From UBA668 sp041394605 (GTDB lineage: Bacteria; Actinomycetota; Acidimicrobiia; Acidimicrobiales; Ilumatobacteraceae): 64,000 nt of DNA. This document shows, one piece after another, positions 35,109-43,609 of the stretch (the stretch's first letter is position 1; every line of letters begins with the position of its first letter). The stretch spans positions 124,001 through 188,000 of the forward strand of contig JAWKHX010000006.1 in NCBI GenBank assembly GCA_041394605.1, in the 5' to 3' direction. Under the pieces are notes generated by a model, which saw only the letters and a program-made list of their open reading frames with translations, did no database searches and had not been told where the DNA came from. A program made the position numbers and the translations under genes.

Positions 35109-36050
35109 TCAGTGGCCGGCGGAGATGGCGCAGAGGATCTCGTAGGCGATGTTGGCGCCCAGCAGGGCGGTGTTGCCGGAGGTGTCGTACTGCGGGGCCA
35201 CCTCCACCACGTCGGCCCCCACCAGGCGCAGGCCGGCACAGCCGCGGACGATCTCCAGGCCCTGGCCACTGGTCAGGCCACCGACCTCGGGCGTGCCGGT
35301 GCCGGGGGCGAACGAGGGGTCCAGCCCGTCCACGTCGAACGTCAGGTAGCTGGGACCGTCGCCGAGTTGGGCACGCACCTCGGCCATCAGCGGGGCCAGC
35401 GACGTGAACCAGCACCGGTCCGCCGTCACCACCCGGGCGCCGAGGCCCCGGATCCACTGGAAGTCGTCGGGCGAGTAGCCGGTGCCGCGCAGACCGATCT
35501 GCACGGTGCGCCGGGGGTCCACGAAGCCGTCGTCGATGGCGTGGCGCAGCCACGAACCGTGGGTGATGCGCTCGCCGAACATGGCGACGTTGACGTCGGC
35601 GTGGGCGTCCACGTGCACCACACCCATCAGGCCGTGGTGGGCGGCCAGGGCCCGCAGGATCGGGTAGGTGATGGTGTGGTCGCCGCCCAGGCTGAGCGGG
35701 ATGGTGGGCGTGGCCGAGTGCGCCAGCAGGGACCGGTAGTGATCCGTGATCAGGTCCACGCTGGCGGCGAGATTGAAGGTGTTCAGGGCGACGTCGCCGG
35801 TGTCGCCGATGACCATCCGGTCGAACGGCGCGTCGCCGGTGATCATGTTGTACGGCCGCAGCAGGCACGACTCGGCGCGGATGGCCCGCGGCCCGAAGCG
35901 GCTGCCCGGGCGGTTCGACGTGCCGATGTCCAGCGGCACACCCACGATGGACACGTCCGGCGGACGGTCCGCCGGCGGCAGGCGCATGAACGTGGCCGGC
36001 CCGCCGAAGCGGGGCATCTCATTGCCGCCCAGGGGTTGGGGATTCGTCAT
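35109..36050 (-). CDS. Agmatinase/ureohydrolase-family enzyme
   Basis: 313 aa. It has all the arginase-family manganese motifs: GGDHTITYP near residue 123, VDAHADV near residue 148, and FDVDGLDPSFAPGTGTPE near residue 235, plus ADVVEVAPQYD. It hydrolyses a guanidino group to urea plus amine. The sequence fits agmatinase/guanidinobutyrase better than arginase; the substrate is not settled. The N-terminal GTSNRPGSRFGPRAIR loop is typical of the SpeB group. It is divergent from the CoA-transferase gene. Confidence 0.87.
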   Translation of the reverse strand: MTNPQPLGGNEMPRFGGPATFMRLPPADRPPDVSIVGVPLDIGTSNRPGSRFGPRAIRAESCLLRPYNMITGDAPFDRMVIGDTGDVALNTFNLAASVDLITDHYRSLLAHSATPTIPLSLGGDHTITYPILRALAAHHGLMGVVHVDAHADVNVAMFGERITHGSWLRHAIDDGFVDPRRTVQIGLRGTGYSPDDFQWIRGLGARVVTADRCWFTSLAPLMAEVRAQLGDGPSYLTFDVDGLDPSFAPGTGTPEVGGLTSGQGLEIVRGCAGLRLVGADVVEVAPQYDTSGNTALLGANIAYEILCAISAGH

Positions 36051-36103
36051 GGGTGCATCTTCCCTCACCGGGCGGGCCAGGCGGGGCGGACGGCGGGCAC
36101 GGC

Positions 36104-36109
36104 TAGGGT
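36104..36109 (+). promoter_or_regulatory. -10 box of leaderless promoter, CoA-transferase gene
   Basis: TAGGGT, six bases before the ATG at 36116. Confidence 0.55.
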
Positions 36110-36115
36110 CGGGCG

Positions 36116-37510
36116 ATGGCCGATCTCGCCCGAACCCTCGCCGCGGCGGCCTGTCGCTGCCGGATGCGCTCGAGGCTGTGCTGGCCGCCGAGGTCACCGG
36201 GGCGGACCCCGTGCTGCTCCACCGCCTTCCCCCTCGGCCAGGCGGCGGCCGCCGCGCTGGTGGGCGGGGTGGCGGCGGCCCGCCTGCATGCACTGCGGGG
36301 CGGCCCGCCCCAACGCGTGACGGTGGACGTGCAGGCGTCTGCCACGTCGCTGCTGGGGTTCCTGTTCCAGTCGCGGGCCGACGGTGGCGGGCCGCTGCAA
36401 CTGGAGCGGGTGAGCCCAGCGGTGACCAACTTCTTCCAGTGCGCCGACGGGCGGTGGGTGCACCTGCACGGCGGCTTCCCCCACCTCGACCAGGGCACGC
36501 GGGACCTGCTGCAGTGCGCCGACGGCCGAGACGCCATCGCCACCGCCGTGGCCAGATGGACCGCTGCCGACCTGGAGGACGCGTTGGCCGAGCGAAGGTT
36601 GTGCGGGGCGATGCTGCGCACGCCGCAGGAGTGGGCTGCGCATCCGCAGGGGCAGGCGCTGGGTGCGCTGGCCGCGGTGGAGATCGAGCGGATCGGTGAC
36701 GCTCCCCCGCGTGACCTACCGGCCGGCGACCGGCCGCTCTCCGGCGTGCGGGTACTGGACCTCACCCGGGTGCTGGCCGGGCCCACCACCGGTCGAACGC
36801 TCGCCTCCTATGGGGCGGACGTGTTGCGCATCGCCTCGCCGCACCTGCCCTCCGTGCAGCCGTTCGTGGTGGAGACCGGGCACGGCAAGCGATCGACGTT
36901 CCTCGACCTGCGCGACCCGGCGCAGGCCAGCCGGCTGATGGCGCTGGCCGCAGATGCCGACGTGTTCACCGACGGCTATCGCAACGGGTCACTGGCTCGG
37001 TTGGGGTTCAGCCCCGAGTCGCTGGTCCAGCGGCGACCGGGCATCGTGCACGTGTCCGTCTCCTGCTACGGCGAGGTCGGCCCGTGGGCGCAGCGGGCCG
37101 GGTGGGAGCAGTTGGCCCAGACCGCGTCGGGCGTGGCCCACGTGCACTCTGCGGGTCAGCCGCCGCACCTGCTGCCCGCCGCCGCCACGGACTACACCAC
37201 CGGCTATCTGGCAGCGTGGGGCGCGATGGAGGCGCTGCACCGCCGGGCGACGGAGGGCGGCAGTTGGCGGGTGCGGGTGTCGCTGTGCCAGACGGCGCAG
37301 TGGCTGCTGCGGCTGGGCGCCGTGCACGACCCGGCCGCGGCGACAGGGCTGGGTGACGTGGCTCGCTTCCAGACCACCACGGCCACCCCGTATGGCACGC
37401 TGACCCATCTGGCGCCGGTGGTGCAGATGTCCGCCACACCCACCAGGTGGGACCTGCCCACCGTGCCCCTTGGCCACGACGCGGCCGAATGGCGCCGGCG
37501 CGAGGTATGA
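36116..37510 (+). CDS. CaiB/BaiF-family (class III) CoA-transferase (two compensating frameshifts)
   Basis: 464 aa. The class III fold is seen from residue 200: LSGVRVLDLTRVLAGPTTGR, TLASYGADVLRI, ADVFTDGYRNGSLARLG, PGIVHVSVSCYGEVGPW and TDYTTGYLAAWGAM. The N terminus reads wrongly between about 36149 and 36224; shifting that stretch by one frame gives GLSLPDALEAVLAAEVTGAD before PLGQAAAAALVGG. An N-terminal half with CADGRWVHLHG looks like a partial second copy of the CoA-transferase large domain. It moves CoA between acyl groups; the substrate is unknown. Confidence 0.82.
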   Translation: MADLARTLAAAACRCRMRSRLCWPPRSPGRTPCCSTAFPLGQAAAAALVGGVAAARLHALRGGPPQRVTVDVQASATSLLGFLFQSRADGGGPLQLERVSPAVTNFFQCADGRWVHLHGGFPHLDQGTRDLLQCADGRDAIATAVARWTAADLEDALAERRLCGAMLRTPQEWAAHPQGQALGALAAVEIERIGDAPPRDLPAGDRPLSGVRVLDLTRVLAGPTTGRTLASYGADVLRIASPHLPSVQPFVVETGHGKRSTFLDLRDPAQASRLMALAADADVFTDGYRNGSLARLGFSPESLVQRRPGIVHVSVSCYGEVGPWAQRAGWEQLAQTASGVAHVHSAGQPPHLLPAAATDYTTGYLAAWGAMEALHRRATEGGSWRVRVSLCQTAQWLLRLGAVHDPAAATGLGDVARFQTTTATPYGTLTHLAPVVQMSATPTRWDLPTVPLGHDAAEWRRREV

Positions 37511-37516
37511 GTTCCG

Positions 37517-38074
37517 CTACAGCAGCCCCTGGACCTTCATCTGCCGGACGGCCTCCTCGATCTCGTCGGGCGTGAAGCCCTCGAACCCCAGCTTCTCGCG
37601 AAGGCCGGCTTCGCCGAGGTCGTCGAACTGCAGGAAGTCGGTCGCCGCCCGTACTGCCTGGTCCCGCCAGTTGATGTCCAGGTGGTCCACGGCCCACGCC
37701 GCGGCGTCGGCCGGGTACTGGTCGAACGTCAGTTGCCGCACCAACCCCGACCGCGAGAAGGGGGTGAGGTCGAGGAAGCCCTGGGCGTCGCGCAACGCCT
37801 CGCGGTACTGGGCAGGAATGGTGGACTCGGTGGACTCCGCCTCGTCGGGCGAGTCGCCGGCGGCGACCATCACCACCGCTGCGATCGCGGCCGCCGCAGC
37901 CAGGATCAGGACCGTCCAGCGCCAACGCCGCCGCTTCCACGCGGTGCTGGCCTGGCGCGGCGCACTCTTGGGCTGCGCCCGCTCGATCTGGTGGTACGCG
38001 CGCGGGGCCACGGTGTCGGCGCGGGGCGGCAGCGAGGGCAGTGGCGCCCCGGGTTCGATCCGGGTTCCCGACAT
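37517..38074 (-). CDS. Membrane-anchored protein with Ltp-type repeats
   Basis: 185 aa from the ATG at 38074, with CGAGGAG five bases upstream. A Pro-rich N terminus is followed by one transmembrane helix at about residues 53-72 (WTVLILAAAAAIAAVVMVAA). The extracellular part carries two Ltp repeats: FSRSGLVRQLTFDQYPADAA plus AVDHLDINWRDQAVRAA, then GEAGLREKLGFEGFTPDEIE. Ltp repeats occur in surface lipoproteins, including phage superinfection-exclusion proteins of Gram-positives. No phage genes are nearby. The region 38075-38262 holds only the promoter described for the cupin gene. Confidence 0.75.
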   Translation of the reverse strand: MSGTRIEPGAPLPSLPPRADTVAPRAYHQIERAQPKSAPRQASTAWKRRRWRWTVLILAAAAAIAAVVMVAAGDSPDEAESTESTIPAQYREALRDAQGFLDLTPFSRSGLVRQLTFDQYPADAAAWAVDHLDINWRDQAVRAATDFLQFDDLGEAGLREKLGFEGFTPDEIEEAVRQMKVQGLL

Positions 38075-38211
38075 GTGTACTCCTCGGCTTCCTCCCTGCA
38101 CCCTGGGCCGGACGCGATCTGCCCAGTTATCGACCGCGAACGGCCGCCGCTTGAGTCGAGCTTCGGCGCGCCTGCTTCCTTCCCTGCTCAGGGCATGTGG
38201 CGGCGCGGGCG

Positions 38212-38217
38212 TAGGGT
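38212..38217 (+). promoter_or_regulatory. -10 box for the cupin/GerW operon
   Basis: TAGGGT. The predicted transcript starts near 38224 and would have a short leader with AGGGGGTGG before the ATG at 38263. Confidence 0.45.
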
Positions 38218-38262
38218 CGGGTTGTGAACCCGTACACGACACACCCACAGGGGGTGGACCGA

Positions 38263-38695
38263 TGACCGACCTCGGCGGCGAGTCTGCCTGCTGGGCGCAC
38301 CTGCTCCCCGAGATGCACGCGGGTGAGGCGCCAGCAGGCGTCGCACACGTGGACATCGCCGCGCTGTCCGGCCCCGGGCGCGGCGCGCTCTGGAGCCTGC
38401 CCCACGACGGGGATCTGGATGCCAACCTCGTGCAACTGCCGGCCGGCGACGAAATCGCCGCGCACGTGAACAACGAGGTCGACGTGTTCGTGGTGGTGAT
38501 GGGTGGGGACGGTGTGCTGGTGGTGGACGACCACACCTACCCGCTGCGCCAGGGCGCGGCCGTGTTGCTTCCCGCGGCGCCGCACGCACCATCCGGGCCG
38601 GCAGCCAGTCACTGCGCTACTTCACCGTCCACCGCCGCAGAGCCCCACTCGCCATCCGACCGGTCTCCCAAGCCGACCAAGGAGGGACATCATGA
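38263..38695 (+). CDS. Small cupin-domain protein (one frameshift near 38578)
   Basis: About 143 aa after correction. It is a single cupin barrel: LVQLPAGDEIAAHVNNEVDV (motif 1) and DHTYPLRQGAAVLLPA (motif 2). The last part is in another frame; one base less near 38578 gives a tail containing RTIRAGSQSLRYFTVHRRR, ending one base inside the next start (TCATGA). The function is probably binding of a small ligand or metal-dependent; the substrate is unknown. Confidence 0.65.
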
Positions 38696-39075
38696 ACACC
38701 ACAGCCGACAGCACCGAAGGTGCGGTCTTCGACAATCTCCGCGGGGTGCGCGACGCCCTGTCCGTTCGCCGGGTCTTCGGCGACCCGTTCGTGGTCGATG
38801 GCGTCACCATCGTGCCGGTCGCCCGGGTCTCCGGCGGCGCCGGCGGTGGCGGCGGGGAGGGCACCGGCCCCGACGAGTCCGGCGGCCGCGGCTTCGGCAC
38901 CGGCTTCGGGCTCACCGCCCGCCCGGTGGGTGTCTACCGCATCGAGAACGGCGAGGTCACCTGGAAGCCCACGATCGACGCCGACCGGCTGGCCCACGGC
39001 GGGCAGGTGCTGGCCGGCATCGTCACGGTCTGCACCGCGCTCGTCCTACTGCGCTGGCGCCGCGCAGCGGGCTGA
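38692..39075 (+). CDS. GerW/YtfJ-family protein
   Basis: 127 aa, with an ideal AAGGAGG six bases before the ATG. It has the family features VRRVFGDPFVVDGVTIVPVA and SGGRGFGTGFGLTARPVGVY, with a Gly-rich loop between, and a hydrophobic C-terminal helix (GQVLAGIVTVCTALVLL). GerW/YtfJ is known from endospore germination but is also widespread in non-sporulating actinobacteria, where its job is unknown. The upstream cupin gene overlaps it. Confidence 0.78.
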   Translation: MNTTADSTEGAVFDNLRGVRDALSVRRVFGDPFVVDGVTIVPVARVSGGAGGGGGEGTGPDESGGRGFGTGFGLTARPVGVYRIENGEVTWKPTIDADRLAHGGQVLAGIVTVCTALVLLRWRRAAG

Positions 39076-39115
39076 CCGGCACGGCCTTGCCGGGACGCGC
39101 CCGCGGGCGGCCGGG

Positions 39116-39352
39116 TCAGGTGGCCGTCACTGCGGGCGCCGCGGGCGCGCCGAGGTCCTCGTCGCTGGGGATGAACAGCACGTCGATCGGCGTCGCGAAC
39201 ACACGGGCCAGGCGGAATGCGAGGGGCAGGCTGGGGTCGTAGCGACCCTTCTCCAGGGCGTTGACGGTCTGGCGGCTGACGCCCAGCAGATCTGCCAGGT
39301 GCGCCTGGCTCCAGCCGTTGACCGCCCGGAGTTCGCGCAGTCGGTTCTCCAT
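39116..39352 (-). CDS. XRE-type helix-turn-helix regulator
   Basis: 78 aa, essentially a single HTH domain: LRELRAVNGWSQAHLADLLG and VSRQTVNALEKGRYDPSLPL, with a C-terminal ATPIDVLFIPSDED. It belongs to the YozG-like short group that pairs with a multi-pass membrane protein. The ATG overlaps the membrane gene's stop by one base. It is likely to bind the AAGCNNNCTTG sites at 39797-39844 and control its own operon. Confidence 0.82.
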   Translation of the reverse strand: MENRLRELRAVNGWSQAHLADLLGVSRQTVNALEKGRYDPSLPLAFRLARVFATPIDVLFIPSDEDLGAPAAPAVTAT

Positions 39353-39783
39353 CAGTGCATCCCCTTGATGATGAGCGCCCCGCTCCAGGTGGTCATGCCG
39401 GCGCCGAACACGAGCCACCCGCCGAACGTCCACGCCACCCCGATCAGTCCGAGGAAGCCGAGCGCCATGGCCACGATCATCGAGGCGCCGAAGCCCAGCG
39501 CCATGCACTCCAGCATCACGATCCGGCCGTATTCGTCGGCCCGCTGGACGGCCCGGAAGAGGGCCACGGCCACGCCGATCATCGGCAGGACGGGCAGCAG
39601 CACCCACAGCCGGGCGCCCGAGGTCTGCTCGTCCACGGTGGTCAACACGATGGCCAGCACGATGTGGAAGGTGACGATGGCAGGGATGAACTCGCGCAGG
39701 TAGCTGTCGCGCTGACGCTTGTCCTCTGCGCTCAATCGCGGTCCTCGGCCGCCCGTCGTCGTGGTGTTGTTCGTTTCTGACAT
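39352..39783 (-). CDS. Four-helix membrane protein paired with HTH regulator
   Basis: 143 aa. A hydrophilic Thr/Asn-rich N terminus is followed by four transmembrane helices (FIPAIVTFHIVLAIVLTTVD; LWVLLPVLPMIGVAVALF; MLECMALGFGASMIVAMALG; VAWTFGGWLVFGAGMTTW). No catalytic motif is seen. Membrane/short-HTH pairs of this kind are common; the membrane partner may sense or be the regulated product. The start lies directly at a predicted transcription start. Confidence 0.75.
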   Translation of the reverse strand: MSETNNTTTTGGRGPRLSAEDKRQRDSYLREFIPAIVTFHIVLAIVLTTVDEQTSGARLWVLLPVLPMIGVAVALFRAVQRADEYGRIVMLECMALGFGASMIVAMALGFLGLIGVAWTFGGWLVFGAGMTTWSGALIIKGMH

Positions 39784-39790
39784 GCCGGCC

Positions 39791-39846
39791 AATGTAAAGC
39801 ACGCTTGTCCTGATGTCAAGGACGCTTTCCGACAAGCACACTTGAC
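39791..39846 (-). promoter_or_regulatory. Promoter with three operator half-sites, membrane/HTH operon
   Basis: The minus strand has TTGACA (39819-39814), a 17-base spacer, TACATT (39796-39791) and seven bases to the ATG at 39783. The motif AAGCNNNCTTG occurs at 39797-39807, inverted at 39827-39817, and at 39834-39844. The first two cover the spacer and -35 box, a layout typical of autorepression. Confidence 0.6.
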
Positions 39847-39868
39847 GTTGCGACGCGGTGCGGCCGGC

Positions 39869-40519
39869 TCACAGCCGCGCGTCGTGCACCACGATCGCGA
39901 TCTGCACCCGGTTCGCCACACCCAGCTTGGTCAGCAGGCGCGACACGTGCGCCTTCACCGTGGCCTCGCTCATGTACAGCGAGGCGGCGATCTCGGCATT
40001 GGATGCGCCGGCACCCACCGCCATCGCCACCTCCTGCTCCCGCTCCGTCAGCGTGGCCAGCCGCTCGGCCGCGAGGCGACGGCGATCCACCCGTTCGTCG
40101 TTGCCGAGGTGCGAGAGCAGGGTGCGGGTGACCGACGGCGAGAGCATCGCCTCCCCCGCGGCCACCAGGCGCACGGCGTTGACGATCTCCGTGGGCGGCG
40201 TGTCCTTCAGCAGGAACCCATCGGCACCGGCGCGCAGCGCGCTCATCACGTGCTCGTCGGCCTGGAACGTGGTGAGCACGATCACGTGCGGCGGATCCGC
40301 CATCCGGCGCAGCGCCGCAGTGGCCGTGATGCCGTCCGTTCCGGGCATGCGGATGTCCATCAGCACCACGTCGGGCCGGTGCCGCTGCACCGCGGCGACA
40401 GCGTCCGCACCGTCGGCCGCCTCGCCCACCACCTCCATCTCCTCCGACGACGACAGGATCATCCGCAGACCGGCGCGTACCAGCGCGTCGTCGTCAACCA
40501 GCAGCACCCGGATCCTCAC
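39869..40519 (-). CDS. NarL/FixJ-type response regulator
   Basis: 216 aa. The receiver domain has the acidic triad VDDD near residue 9, the phospho-acceptor Asp55 in VVLMDIRMPG, and the Thr/Lys in VLTTFQ and FLLKDTP. The C-terminal LuxR-type HTH (about residues 150-205) has LTEREQEVAMAVGAGASNAE and SEATVKAHVSRLLTKLG. The GTG start overlaps the kinase stop as GTGA. It would be phosphorylated by that kinase and regulate the divergent ABC exporter. Confidence 0.9.
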   Translation of the reverse strand: MRIRVLLVDDDALVRAGLRMILSSSEEMEVVGEAADGADAVAAVQRHRPDVVLMDIRMPGTDGITATAALRRMADPPHVIVLTTFQADEHVMSALRAGADGFLLKDTPPTEIVNAVRLVAAGEAMLSPSVTRTLLSHLGNDERVDRRRLAAERLATLTEREQEVAMAVGAGASNAEIAASLYMSEATVKAHVSRLLTKLGVANRVQIAIVVHDARL

Positions 40520-41754
40520 CACGGCAGGTCGGCCTCCACCACGAAGTCGCCGGATGCATCCGGCCCGTGCACCAGCACGCCGTTGGCCAGGGTCACCCGC
40601 TCCTGCAGGCCCAGTAGGCCCGTGCCCGAACCGGGTGGCACCGAGCGGTCGTGAGCGCCGACGGCGGGCGGGTTGCGCACGCACACGTGCAGGCCACGTG
40701 TGGGCGCCCCCACCACTCGCACCTGGGCGAGGGTGCCACGGGCGTGCTTGCTGATGTTGGTGAGGGCTTCCTGCACGATGCGGTAGGCGTCGCGACCCAA
40801 GGGGCCCGGTGCGGCGGTGGCGTCGTCCACCTGCATCTCGAAGTCGATCTTCGCTCCGGAGCGGCGGGTCTCCTCCACCAGGCGGGGGATGTCCGCCAAC
40901 GTCGGCTGCGGCACGGTGGACGGCTGCTCCTGCCCCGGCTCCTCGCGCAGCACGCCGATCACGTCGCGCAGTTCCTCCAGCGCCTGGTGGGCCGTCAACC
41001 GCAGCAGCGCCGCGCTCTCCCGCACCTGGTCGGGCGGCATGTCGCGGGCGACTTCCAGCGCTCCGGCGTGCAGCGCCACCAGGGAGATGCGGTGGGCGAG
41101 CACGTCGTGCATCTCGCGGGCGATGCGGGCCCGCTCGGCCAGGCGTGCGCGTTCGGCGCGGACGAGTTGCTCGGCCTCGGCCCGTTGGGCGCGTTCGCGC
41201 AGGGTGGAGAGCAGTTGGCGCCGGGCCCGGATGAACATGCCCCACGCGGTGACCGCGGCGCCGAGCGCCAGCGTCGGCAGCAGCACCGACCAGGTGTTGG
41301 TGCGCCCGAGCCAGATCGAGCACACCACTGCGGATGGCACGAACAGGATGGCCGCGAGCAGCGCAGGGCGGACGGGGCGGTGCACGGCCAGCGACGACAG
41401 GGCCAGCAGGCCGGCCACCGTGCCGAAGGTGGAGAACGCGCCCAGCAGCACGCACAGCAGCGCCACCCCGAAGGGCCAGCGCCGCCGCCACCACAGCGCG
41501 ATGCAGCACAGGGTTCCGCCCGCAGCATCGATGGCCACCTGCGCCGAGGTCATCCGGTCGGCGTAGTCGTCCACGGTGACGCGGAGGATGATGGCGCCGA
41601 GTGCGGCGGCGAGCACGAAGGCCGCGGCGTCGACGGCCCAGTCGCGTGCGGTCCTCGGCGTCAGGTCGGCCTTGTCCGCCTTGTCGGCCGCGCCGCCCGC
41701 CGTCAGCATCGCCGCCGGGGCGGTCTGGGCCCACCATCTGCGCAGCCACGACAT
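40516..41754 (-). CDS. Sensor histidine kinase, DesK/HisKA_3 type
   Basis: 412 aa. About five membrane helices lie between residues 40 and 175 (AAAFVLAAALGAIILRV; FGVALLCVLLGAFSTFGTVA; VLLPTLALGAAVTAWGMF). Then come a coiled-coil linker, the dimerisation H-box REMHDVLAHRISLVALHAG (His216) and an ATPase domain with RIVQEALTNISKHA and GTGLLGLQERV. No large extracellular domain is present, so it senses within the membrane, as kinases for cell-envelope antibiotics often do. Confidence 0.9.
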   Translation of the reverse strand: MSWLRRWWAQTAPAAMLTAGGAADKADKADLTPRTARDWAVDAAAFVLAAALGAIILRVTVDDYADRMTSAQVAIDAAGGTLCCIALWWRRRWPFGVALLCVLLGAFSTFGTVAGLLALSSLAVHRPVRPALLAAILFVPSAVVCSIWLGRTNTWSVLLPTLALGAAVTAWGMFIRARRQLLSTLRERAQRAEAEQLVRAERARLAERARIAREMHDVLAHRISLVALHAGALEVARDMPPDQVRESAALLRLTAHQALEELRDVIGVLREEPGQEQPSTVPQPTLADIPRLVEETRRSGAKIDFEMQVDDATAAPGPLGRDAYRIVQEALTNISKHARGTLAQVRVVGAPTRGLHVCVRNPPAVGAHDRSVPPGSGTGLLGLQERVTLANGVLVHGPDASGDFVVEADLPW

Positions 41755-41760
41755 GCCGCG

Positions 41761-41822
41761 AGCGTACGGCTCACGGACCCCCGTACGACATCGACGAACG
41801 TCGACATCACCCCCGACGAACG
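41761..41822. promoter_or_regulatory. Kinase promoter and candidate response-regulator sites
   Basis: TACGCT on the minus strand (41766-41761) lies six bases before the kinase ATG. Upstream are a perfect inverted repeat TCGACG-AA-CGTCGA (41791-41804) and a direct repeat CGACGAACG at 41792 and 41814, 22 bases apart. Two helical turns fits two dimers on one DNA face. Confidence 0.5.
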
Positions 41823-41918
41823 GCGCATTCCCGGTGGCCGACGGACATCCCTTCGATGACCGGATCATGACCGCCCGCCCGATGCCCCAGGCCACTCGCC
41901 GGGTTCACGCTGGTCGCC

Positions 41919-42833
41919 ATGATCACAGCAACAGCGCTCAGCAAGAGCTATCAGAAGGTGCCGGTCGTCCGGGAGGTCTCGCTGCACTGCGAGCCGGGCA
42001 CCATCACCGGCTTCCTCGGGGCCAACGGCGCCGGCAAGTCCACCACGTTGAAGATGATCGCCGGCCTGGTGCGCCCCGATCACGGCACGGCGACCGTGGA
42101 CGGGCGGCCGTTCGTGGAGTTGCCTAACCCGGCGCGTGTGGTGGGCTTGCTGCTCGACGCGTCGGCCATGCATCCCGGGCGCTCCGGCCGGGCGACGCTC
42201 AACATCGCCGCGCGGTTGGCAGGCGTGCACCCGGGGCGGGTCGACCACCTACTGGAACTGGTCGGCCTCGCCCACGCGGCCGAGAAGCGGGTGGGCACCT
42301 ACTCGCTCGGCATGCGCCAGCGGCTCAGTGTCGCCCAGGCGCTCGTCGGCGAGCCGGCGGCGCTGATCCTCGATGAACCGGCGAACGGGCTGGACCCCGA
42401 GGGCATCGCCTGGATGCGCACCCTGCTGAGCGACTTCGCCGACCATGGCGGCACCGTGCTGCTGTCCAGCCACCTGCTGCACGAAGTGCAGGCCACCGCC
42501 GATCGTGTGGTCGTCATCTCCGGCGGCACCGTGGTGGCGGCCGGTCGGCTGGATGACCTGCTGGCCAGCACCACCATCCTCGTGCGCAGCCCCGACACTG
42601 CCGCGCTGGCTGCCGCGCTGCGGGCCGAGCGGATCGACTACGTCGCCGGCCCGGACGACGCGCTCACCGTGGACGCCTCTGGCGGGCATGTCACCACCGA
42701 GTTGCTGGCGGGCATCGCCCGCGACCACCAGGTGCTGCTGACCGAATTGCGCCGGGCCGACAGCAATGGGCTGGAGCAACTGTTCTTCTCGCTCACCTCC
42801 ACGGCGGCGTCGACGCAGGAGGCTGCGGCATGA
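41919..42833 (+). CDS. ABC-transporter ATP-binding protein (export type)
   Basis: 304 aa. Walker A GANGAGKST near residue 34, signature YSLGMRQRLSVAQALVG, Walker B AALILDEPANGLDPEG and switch His in LLSSHLLHEV. The C-terminal 80 residues (TILVRSPDTAALAAALRAER, TELLAGIARDHQV) are the extension seen in bacitracin/lantibiotic-type exporters of the DRA/ABC-2 group. It would energise the permease encoded next, with which it overlaps by four bases. Confidence 0.9.
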   Translation: MITATALSKSYQKVPVVREVSLHCEPGTITGFLGANGAGKSTTLKMIAGLVRPDHGTATVDGRPFVELPNPARVVGLLLDASAMHPGRSGRATLNIAARLAGVHPGRVDHLLELVGLAHAAEKRVGTYSLGMRQRLSVAQALVGEPAALILDEPANGLDPEGIAWMRTLLSDFADHGGTVLLSSHLLHEVQATADRVVVISGGTVVAAGRLDDLLASTTILVRSPDTAALAAALRAERIDYVAGPDDALTVDASGGHVTTELLAGIARDHQVLLTELRRADSNGLEQLFFSLTSTAASTQEAAA

Positions 42834-43609
42834 CCACCTCACTCCTCCCCCGACCCTTCGGTAACGACGACGCTCTGCCGGCCCCCGCACGCATTCCGTT
42901 CTCGCGGCTGGTCCGAGTGGAGTGGGCGAAGGCCACCGACACCCGTGCCGCCCGCTGGCTGCTGGGGCTCGTCGCCCTGTCCACCGCCGCGATGATGCTG
43001 ACGCCGGTGTTCGCCCCGGACAACTTCAATCGCACCTATTCGGGCTACCTGCGGGTGGCCGCGCTCGGCCTGACGATCCTCCTGCCGGTAGTGGCCATCC
43101 TGATGCTCACCGGCGAGTGGAGCCAGCGCAGCATCATGACCACGTTCACCCTGGAGCCCCGACGCATCCGGGTACTGAATGCCAAGCTGGCCGCGTCGAT
43201 GCTGCTGAGCGGGTTGGGTGCGGCGTTCGGTGGCGTGGTCACCACCGCCGCTCTCGGTGTGGCCGCTGCGCTGGGCACGGACGTGGATGCCAATCTCACC
43301 GTCGACACCGTCACCGGCTACCTGTTGTTCGTGGTGCTCAACGTGATGGCCGGCGTGGCCCTCGGGACGCTGCTGCAGAGTTCGGCCACCGCCATCGCCG
43401 CCTCCTTCGCACTGCCCGCTTCGGTTGCGGTGCTCGGCAGGGCCTCGACGCTGGTGTCGGACTGGATCGACATGTCCAACACCTGGAACCGGGTGCTGGA
43501 GAACGACTGGGCCGGCCATGTGCCACAGATCTCGTTCTCGATCCTGTTCTGGGTGGCCGTGCCCCTGGCTGCCGGCATCGCCCGAACCATCCGCCGCGAC
43601 ATCCCGTAG
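42830..43609 (+). CDS. ABC-2-type permease
   Basis: 259 aa with six predicted helices: LLGLVALSTAAMMLTPVF, VAALGLTILLPVVAILML, MLLSGLGAAFGGVVTTAALG, YLLFVVLNVMAGVALGTLL, AIAASFALPASVAVLGRAS and SILFWVAVPLAAGIARTI. The motif TGEWSQRSIMTTFTLEPRR between helices two and three is typical of ABC-2 permeases. With the ATPase it forms an exporter, probably for a drug or envelope compound and controlled by the divergent two-component system. Confidence 0.85.
   Translation: MTTSLLPRPFGNDDALPAPARIPFSRLVRVEWAKATDTRAARWLLGLVALSTAAMMLTPVFAPDNFNRTYSGYLRVAALGLTILLPVVAILMLTGEWSQRSIMTTFTLEPRRIRVLNAKLAASMLLSGLGAAFGGVVTTAALGVAAALGTDVDANLTVDTVTGYLLFVVLNVMAGVALGTLLQSSATAIAASFALPASVAVLGRASTLVSDWIDMSNTWNRVLENDWAGHVPQISFSILFWVAVPLAAGIARTIRRDIP

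Noticed and set aside
37517..38074. Ltp repeats as evidence of a prophage superinfection-exclusion gene
   Set aside because: No phage genes nearby, normal base composition and a single-pass anchor instead of a lipobox; Ltp repeats are common in actinobacterial surface proteins.
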